A stretch of 64,000 nucleotides of DNA from positions 110,414 to 174,413 of the forward strand of contig JBBQUT010000005.1 of assembly GCA_038212215.1 (NCBI GenBank), in the 5' to 3' direction. The stretch is from JALZAI01 sp038212215 (GTDB lineage: Bacteria; Actinomycetota; Actinomycetes; Mycobacteriales; Jatrophihabitantaceae). Below the pieces are notes generated by a model. It did no database searches. It had not been told where the DNA came from and saw only the letters and a program-made list of their open reading frames with translations. Shown here in pieces: positions 58,881 to 64,000 of the stretch. Positions within the stretch are counted from its first letter, which is position 1. Each line of letters opens with the position of its first letter. The position numbers and the translations under genes were made by a program.

Positions 58881-60368
58881 TTACGGCCGCAGCGTCGCCC
58901 CGTAGATGACCTGATGGAACCTCGAAGTCGAGGCCGCCGGCGGCTTGGACGAGCGGGCCCACACCAGGTAGAGCCGTCCCGGAGCAATCGCGGCGCCGAT
59001 GTAGTCACCGGGGAAGTAGCCCCGCGACTGCGCCGCGTACTTCAATACCGACAGCGGTCCGATCGACATCGGCGGGCCGTAGCTGCGTCCGGCATCGGGC
59101 GACACTGACAGTTGCTGCTGCACCACGCCGCCGGCGTTGGCGGCGTCGGTGCGGGTGCCGTAGGTGACGTAGGTCGACGAGCCGCTCGCTACGACGTCCA
59201 CGTTCACCCGTTGCACGCCGCTGACGTCACCGCGCGATACCCGCACCGGTGCGGACCACTGCCGGCCGTCGTCGGACCACGCGGCATACACCGGGTCGGT
59301 GTTGGCGACCCCGCCTTCGAACGCGACGAACATTCGGCCCGTCGAGCGATCGATGTCCGCGGCGAACAGGCAGCACCGGACGCCGACCGCGAAACCCTCG
59401 GCATTATTGGCGACCTCGACCTGCGGGCTCCAGCTCTGAGCGCCGTTGGAGGACGTCGCCGCAAAGATCGTGCCGGTGGCGTTGATGGTGGTCGCCGGAA
59501 TCAACGCAGCGCGCGCACGGCGCGCTAGCGAGGAGTTGTCCGGAGATGCGCCGGGCACTGCGTCGGGCCGCACCCCGCCGATGCCGAAATCGTAGAACGT
59601 GTCGACGATCGTGCCGTCCTTCTTGATCATCGGCTGGGAGTTCTGGGTGTCGTGGTTGAGCGCGGTCAGGTAGGAGGTGGCACTCCACGTTCGGGCCCTA
59701 TCGTCGGACCAGCGCACTGCCTGCGGGGCGCCGAGAAACGTGTTGCCCTTGGACAGGAACGGCGTCCAGAACTGATACACCCGCTGGTAGTGCGGGCTCG
59801 TCGGCGTGGTGTCGACGACCAGCCAGTTCTTGTCGTCGGAGTAGTCGCAGGTGTTGCTGCGATGCGCGTAGGACGGTGCGCCCCAATTCGCGCCGCCGTC
59901 GACCGAGCGCAGCACGGCCACCGCCGTATCGCAATTGCTGGCGTTGAAGAGCAGGACCGACAGATAGGCCGTGCCGTCCCGACCGAACGCCGGGACCGGG
60001 TCCGAGGCGCGCTCGTACGGGCCGCCGGTCGCAACGGTGATGCCGGGCACCGTCTTGTGCTGCCACGTCGCGCCGCCATCACGCGTCCACGCCGCGCTGA
60101 TCCCGACCGCGCCGCCGTCGGGGTAGCGGGAGTCGTGCGCGGTGGCGATCGCGTTGTCACGATCGTTCGGGTTGACCGCAACGTCCGGCTCGACGACGGT
60201 GTCGGGCTCCGACCCGGGCCGCGAGGCGACATCCTGGCTGGTCACCTGACCCTCATGCAGGACGGTCGGTGACCCGGGCGAAGCGCTCGCGGGCAGGGCT
60301 GCGGTACAAGCGGCGAACGCGCCGGCGGCGGTCAACAGGCGGCGAAGGCGGGAGTTCACAGATTTCAC
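58881..60368 (-). CDS. Secreted BNR-repeat (sialidase-like beta-propeller) protein
   Basis: A 495-residue exported protein. The N-terminus (VKSVNSRLRRLLTAAGAFAA) is a signal peptide with likely cleavage after ASAS. BNR/Asp-box type repeats are spread over the rest: RDGGATWQH, VDGGANWGAP, SDDRARTWSA, NGAQSWSPQ, SDDGRQWSAP and PDAGRSYGP, giving a six-bladed propeller. The sialidase catalytic Arg triad is not evident, so enzymatic activity is unclear. GTG 60368 is chosen since the longer TTG 60404 start lacks a signal peptide at its beginning. Confidence 0.8.
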   Translation of the reverse strand: MKSVNSRLRRLLTAAGAFAACTAALPASASPGSPTVLHEGQVTSQDVASRPGSEPDTVVEPDVAVNPNDRDNAIATAHDSRYPDGGAVGISAAWTRDGGATWQHKTVPGITVATGGPYERASDPVPAFGRDGTAYLSVLLFNASNCDTAVAVLRSVDGGANWGAPSYAHRSNTCDYSDDKNWLVVDTTPTSPHYQRVYQFWTPFLSKGNTFLGAPQAVRWSDDRARTWSATSYLTALNHDTQNSQPMIKKDGTIVDTFYDFGIGGVRPDAVPGASPDNSSLARRARAALIPATTINATGTIFAATSSNGAQSWSPQVEVANNAEGFAVGVRCCLFAADIDRSTGRMFVAFEGGVANTDPVYAAWSDDGRQWSAPVRVSRGDVSGVQRVNVDVVASGSSTYVTYGTRTDAANAGGVVQQQLSVSPDAGRSYGPPMSIGPLSVLKYAAQSRGYFPGDYIGAAIAPGRLYLVWARSSKPPAASTSRFHQVIYGATLRP

Positions 60369-60434
60369 AGGAGGGACTATTGCACCACTTACGCTGCATG
60401 CCAAGGAAATAGTGTCGAATCCGGCGCGCCGTGG

Positions 60435-61712
60435 TCAGCCGGCAAACGAAGCACGGGTGGGTGGCATGGCGCTACGCCCGCGGACCGTCGGCTTGACCGC
60501 GAGCACCTGGTTCACCCCGATCCGGTTCGCCTCGAATGCGAGCGCAGACCCGGCCATGTAGAGGCGCCAGATGCGTGCCCGCCCCGGACTCGACAGGGCA
60601 ACCGCCTCGTCCCATGATGCTTCGAGGTTGGCGACCCAGGCGCGCAAGGTGCGTCCATAATGCTCGCGCAACGACTCGACATCGCGCACCTCGAAGCCAG
60701 CACCTTCGATCGCTTCGATCATCGTCGCCAGCGGCTCGAGCTCACCGTCGGGGAACACATAGCGGTCGATGAACGAGGTCCGGGAGAACGCGCCCGCCGG
60801 CCCGGGGCGGCGCGAGATCGCGTGGTTGAGCAAGCGCCCCTCGGGGCGTAACAGCCCGAAGAGCGTGCGTGCGTAGCTCGGCAGCATCGCCGCGCCTACG
60901 TGCTCGGCCATCCCGATGCTGGAGATCGCATCGTATGGTCCGTCATCGACGTCGCGGTAGTCCTGCACCCGGATGTCGACGAGATCGCCAACGCCTTCGC
61001 TGGCCATCCGTTTACGCGCGAAGCGGGCCTGCTCCTGCGAGAGCGTGACGCCGACGACCCGTGCGCCGTAGCTGCGCGCGGCGTGCAGCGCGAACGTCCC
61101 CCAGCCGCAACCCACGTCGAGCACGCGCGTGTCCTGTCGGAGACCCAGCTTTCGGGCGACCAGATCGCATTTCGCGTACTGCGCGTCCGTCAGGCCGGAC
61201 GAAGCATCGGGCCAGTACGCGCACGAGTAGGTCATCGACTCGCCCAGCACTATTCGGTAGAAATCGTTGCCCACGTCGTAGTGGTGCGAGATCGCGCCTG
61301 CGTCGTGCTGCTTGCTGTGGCGGTGGCCGGTGAACTTGGCCTCCTCCGCCGGCGGTTTCGGCGGCAGTCCCAGGATGCCCAGCCGGAGCGCGACGCGCGC
61401 GAGCGCCCGGACCGTCGTTGCGTCAACGACCACGCCAGGCCCGTGCTCCGGCGCAGCGACCTTGTCGAGCGCGTCCAGCCCGGCGAGCAGGTCGCCGTCG
61501 ACCTCCACATCGCCGGAGACGTAGGCACGCGCGAAACCGAGCTCGTTGGGCGCCCACAGCAACCGGCGCAGTGCGCGGCGATGCGTTATTCGCAGCCGCA
61601 GCGCAGCGTCTGGGGGACCGATTTCGCTGCCGTCCCAGCAGATCACCCTGATCGGCACCCGGTCACCCAGCGTCGCCGTCACTAGGGGCTGCACGAGCTG
61701 CGCAACGCTCAT
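60435..61712 (-). CDS. Cyclopropane-fatty-acyl-phospholipid synthase family protein
   Basis: SAM-dependent lipid methyltransferase of 425 residues. The N-terminal lipid-binding region (DAALRLRITHRRALRRLLWA, AYVSGDVEVDGDLLAGLD) is followed by the family segment AISHHYDVGNDFYRIVLGES and TYSCAYWPD, and the SAM loop RVLDVGCGWGTFALHAARSY. The bicarbonate-site Glu is in IGMAEHVGA. It methylates or cyclopropanates unsaturated phospholipid chains. ATG 61712 has GAGAGG upstream. Confidence 0.93.
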   Translation of the reverse strand: MSVAQLVQPLVTATLGDRVPIRVICWDGSEIGPPDAALRLRITHRRALRRLLWAPNELGFARAYVSGDVEVDGDLLAGLDALDKVAAPEHGPGVVVDATTVRALARVALRLGILGLPPKPPAEEAKFTGHRHSKQHDAGAISHHYDVGNDFYRIVLGESMTYSCAYWPDASSGLTDAQYAKCDLVARKLGLRQDTRVLDVGCGWGTFALHAARSYGARVVGVTLSQEQARFARKRMASEGVGDLVDIRVQDYRDVDDGPYDAISSIGMAEHVGAAMLPSYARTLFGLLRPEGRLLNHAISRRPGPAGAFSRTSFIDRYVFPDGELEPLATMIEAIEGAGFEVRDVESLREHYGRTLRAWVANLEASWDEAVALSSPGRARIWRLYMAGSALAFEANRIGVNQVLAVKPTVRGRSAMPPTRASFAG

Positions 61713-61819
61713 CGTCGGTTCCTCTCGGCGGCTGCTTGAAGAAGTTCTACTCGCCACGCAAATCATTGCTGCCGCCAGGCGTGCGACTGGGTGTAACACT
61801 GACGTGCGATCATGCGGCG

Positions 61820-62635
61820 ATGCAGTCGCGGCGAGTGTCGGTCGGCGGAGCGTTCACCTACCGGTGCGACGTGCTCACGCCGGCGGTCTTCCAGGTGCAA
61901 CCCCGTGCGTCCTCGGTATTCAGTGTGGTGTCCGAGTCGTGGACGTCCACACCGGAACTGGCGCTACGCACTTATCAGGACATCTATGACAACCCCTGTA
62001 CCCGGGTCGTGCTCCCCGAAGGCGTCTCCACGCTGCGTTACGACGCCACCATCGACGTCCCCGACGCCACCGAAGACGCCGACGAGTCGGCGCCGGAACT
62101 CGCGCCCGACGACTTGCCCGACGACACGTTGATTTACACGCTGCCCAGCCGCTACTGCCTGCCCGACGTCCTCGGCAGTGACGCGTGGGCGTTGTTCGGC
62201 TCGCATGAGCGGGGTTACCGGCGAGTGCAGGCGATCTGTGATCACGTCAACAGTCACCTCACCTTCCAGTACGGCAGTTCGACGCCACGTTCCACTGCCG
62301 CCGACGTGTACGCGAGCCGCTACGGCGTGTGCCGTGACTTCACGCATGTCGCGATCTCGTTCTGCCGTGCCCTCAACATCCCGGCCCGCTATGTCTTCGG
62401 CTACCTGCCGGAGATGGACGTGGAGCCGATGGCTGCGCCGATGGATTTCGCTGCGTGGATGGAGGTGTGGCTCGGTGACCGCTGGTGGACCTTCGACCCT
62501 CGCAACAATCGCCGGCGCAAGGGTCGGGTTCTGATCGGTCGCGGCCGCGACGCCTCGGATGTCGCGATGGCAACCACCTTCGGTGGCCCGCGGTTGGAGA
62601 ACATGACCGTGCTCGCACAGGAGGCGCTCGAATGA
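61820..62635 (+). CDS. Transglutaminase-like protein with altered catalytic His position
   Basis: A 271-residue protein of the bacterial transglutaminase-like family. The N-terminal beta domain (FTYRCDVLTPAVFQVQP) precedes the core, with the Cys in YASRYGVCRDFTHVAISFC. At the place of the catalytic His (HAWxE) the sequence reads MDFAAWMEVWLGDRWWTFD, with Ala instead, while the Asp is kept. It may thus be a nonclassical or non-catalytic member. ATG 61820 is used; an upstream ATG 61736 would add 28 residues unlike the family. The next gene overlaps by ATGA. Confidence 0.8.
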   Translation: MQSRRVSVGGAFTYRCDVLTPAVFQVQPRASSVFSVVSESWTSTPELALRTYQDIYDNPCTRVVLPEGVSTLRYDATIDVPDATEDADESAPELAPDDLPDDTLIYTLPSRYCLPDVLGSDAWALFGSHERGYRRVQAICDHVNSHLTFQYGSSTPRSTAADVYASRYGVCRDFTHVAISFCRALNIPARYVFGYLPEMDVEPMAAPMDFAAWMEVWLGDRWWTFDPRNNRRRKGRVLIGRGRDASDVAMATTFGGPRLENMTVLAQEALE

Positions 62636-63483
62636 CGCCAGCTGCCTACGCGGACGGCTCGCAGCGGGTGACCTATGTGTTGGAGCACAGCTTCCGCTAC
62701 GACTACCCGCAGCCCGTCGAGCACCTTCGGCACCGGCTGGTCGCCTTGCCGCCAGTCCGCCACGGCGACCAACATCTGCGCTCGCGCCGGCTCGACGTCT
62801 GCATCGACGGAAGCGCTGCGCCGCGCGAGCTGCGCCGCGACGCCCGCGGCAACACCGTTGCACGGCTTCGGGCGAAGCGGGTCGAGCACTTCGTGCAATT
62901 CCGCATCCATGCGGTCGTCGAGCGGGTTCGCCAGGACGGGCCGGCTCGGCTGCCGGCGTGCGCGGTGCGCGACCCAGGTTTGCTACGCCCGACGCGACTC
63001 ACCGCTGCGGACGAGCGGTTGACCGCGCTCGCCGAATCATTGCGCGGACCGGATCAGGCGCAGGAGTTGGCATTTCGAGTCTGCGCGGCCGTCCACGCGG
63101 GGATGCGGTACGAGCACGACGTCACGTCCGTGCGCACAACCGCCGCCGAAGCGCTCGCCGGCGGCCGCGGCGTATGCCAGGACTCGGCACACATCATGCT
63201 GGCGCTGTGCCACGTGCTCGGGCTGCCCGCACGCTACGTCTCGGGTCACCTGCTCGGCCAGGGCGGCACGCACGCGTGGGTCGAGGTCGTAGTGGCGCGC
63301 GGGGACCACGCGGTCGCGCTTCCGTTCGACCCGTGCAACGGCGTCGACGCGTCGACGCGTTACCTTACGATCGCGACCGGACGTGACTACACCGACGTCC
63401 CACCGACGTCGGGCAGCTACGTCGGCTCCGACGGTGCAAGCTTGAGCACGCAGCGCCGCGTGGCCGTCCTCGACGCCGCTTGA
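62632..63483 (+). CDS. Transglutaminase-like cysteine protease family protein
   Basis: A 283-residue paralogue of the preceding gene with the complete triad: Cys in GGRGVCQDSAHIMLALC, His in QGGTHAWVEVVVARG, Asp in PFDPCNGVDAS. The N-terminal region (VTYVLEHSFRYDYPQPVEHL) is the family's beta-rich domain. These enzymes are thought to act as peptidases or transamidases. Coupled translation with the His-less paralogue suggests that the two work together. Confidence 0.88.
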   Translation: MTPAAYADGSQRVTYVLEHSFRYDYPQPVEHLRHRLVALPPVRHGDQHLRSRRLDVCIDGSAAPRELRRDARGNTVARLRAKRVEHFVQFRIHAVVERVRQDGPARLPACAVRDPGLLRPTRLTAADERLTALAESLRGPDQAQELAFRVCAAVHAGMRYEHDVTSVRTTAAEALAGGRGVCQDSAHIMLALCHVLGLPARYVSGHLLGQGGTHAWVEVVVARGDHAVALPFDPCNGVDASTRYLTIATGRDYTDVPPTSGSYVGSDGASLSTQRRVAVLDAA

Positions 63484-63535
63484 GCGTGCCATTCTGGGAC
63501 GTGATGCCGGGACGCGCACCGGGCAGGCTGACGTC

Positions 63536-63868
63536 ATGATTTTCATCGTCGTCAAATGGACGATCCGGCCCGAACGCAGCAACGAGTGGCTCACTCTGGT
63601 CGCCGACTTCACTGCGGGCACGCGCGCCGAGCCTGGCAACCTATTCTTCGAGTGGGCGCGCAGCGTCGACGACCCGAACCAGTTCATCTTGGTTGAAGCT
63701 TTCGCCGACGGCGATGCCGGAGCCGCTCATGTCGGGACGGCGCACTTCAGGGCCGCAATGGACTGGATGCCGGACGTCGTCGCCGACACCCCCGAGATCG
63801 TCAATATCGAGATCCCGGGTGCCGACGGTTGGTCGCGGATGGCCGAGGTCGCCCCACGTACTGGATGA
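63536..63868 (+). CDS. ABM-domain (antibiotic biosynthesis monooxygenase) protein
   Basis: A 110-residue dimeric alpha/beta-barrel type protein: FIVVKWTIRPERSNEWLTLV, RAEPGNLFFEWARSVDDPNQ and FILVEAFADGDAGAAHVGTA are the two halves of the ABM fold, like putative quinol monooxygenases. His in AAHVGTAHFRAAM is typical. Its start is ATG 63536. Confidence 0.88.
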   Translation: MIFIVVKWTIRPERSNEWLTLVADFTAGTRAEPGNLFFEWARSVDDPNQFILVEAFADGDAGAAHVGTAHFRAAMDWMPDVVADTPEIVNIEIPGADGWSRMAEVAPRTG

Positions 63869-64000
63869 CCCGCGCACTGGTTTGACCCGGCGGTGCCCGA
63901 GAACCCGATTCGGCAGTCCTACTACCAACGTCGTATCGCCGGTCGGCTGCCTGCGTTCTTACGCTCAACCCGCGGGTGAAGCGATCTTGGACCGGTTGTC

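Overview
The window is high-GC actinobacterial chromosome. It carries mycothiol (mca) and F420-type (DUF385) genes, many GTG starts and GTGA/ATGA stop-start overlaps. Two blocks follow a gene order I remember from mycobacteria and relatives: mfd - lipoprotein - mazG - eno - divIC - DUF501 - ppx at 1-4.7 kb, and thiolase - GDSL hydrolase - cbs - metB - greA - mca - small membrane protein, spread over 16.9-46.2 kb. I place it in Actinomycetia, perhaps near Frankiales/Jatrophihabitans, with no firm genus. No CRISPR array, prophage or intact insertion sequence is visible.

Layout. 0-4.7 kb: housekeeping and division operon. 4.8-9.1 kb: a type 5 uracil-DNA glycosylase, an NDH-2-like oxidoreductase, a thioesterase pair, an odd short-armed tRNA with anticodon UAA, DUF5302 and an F420-type protein. 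9.2-14.6 kb: lon with a HAIR (HspR) operator, pirin, enoyl-CoA hydratase and a PfkB kinase. 14.5-19.2 kb: an ECF sigma factor coupled to an alkyltransferase, a Bax1-family membrane protein, a thiolase and a GDSL hydrolase. 19.3-29.7 kb: cbs and metB for transsulfuration, enclosing a coupled operon of two FAD/GcvT methylamine-type dehydrogenases around a choline-kinase-like protein. 30.3-34 kb: AcuC deacetylase overlapping a Pat acetyltransferase, a likely reversible lysine-acetylation module. 35-37.7 kb: a SigE-like ECF unit and an AraC regulator facing DUF4242. 37.7-44.2 kb: pheA, a hydrolase, a MoxR-VWA-SET operon and an Lrp regulator. 44.2-53.8 kb: greA, mca, a WYL regulator, AlkZ-like and ArfB proteins, an aminopeptidase, a TQ-rich membrane protein and a saccharopine-dehydrogenase-like enzyme. 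54.1-64 kb: a broken DUF222/HNH gene, paaK, a cytosine permease with a yeast-type cytosine deaminase, a secreted BNR protein, cfa and two coupled transglutaminase-like genes.

The most unusual signal is a dispersed 71-bp repeat that reads as a 24-codon mini-ORF. It starts GTGAGC, encodes VS(D/E)ACERT(N/D)VTGL and ends in a TGA that overlaps the next start codon as GTGA. Exact 75-nt copies precede the PfkB kinase and the GDSL hydrolase, and two tandem copies precede the sigma factor gene. Further partial copies appear fused to the sigma factor and to the first lipoprotein, and perhaps to the end of mazG, and a degenerate one precedes pirin. It could be a translated, coupling leader or a tiny mobile element that targets GTGA at start codons.
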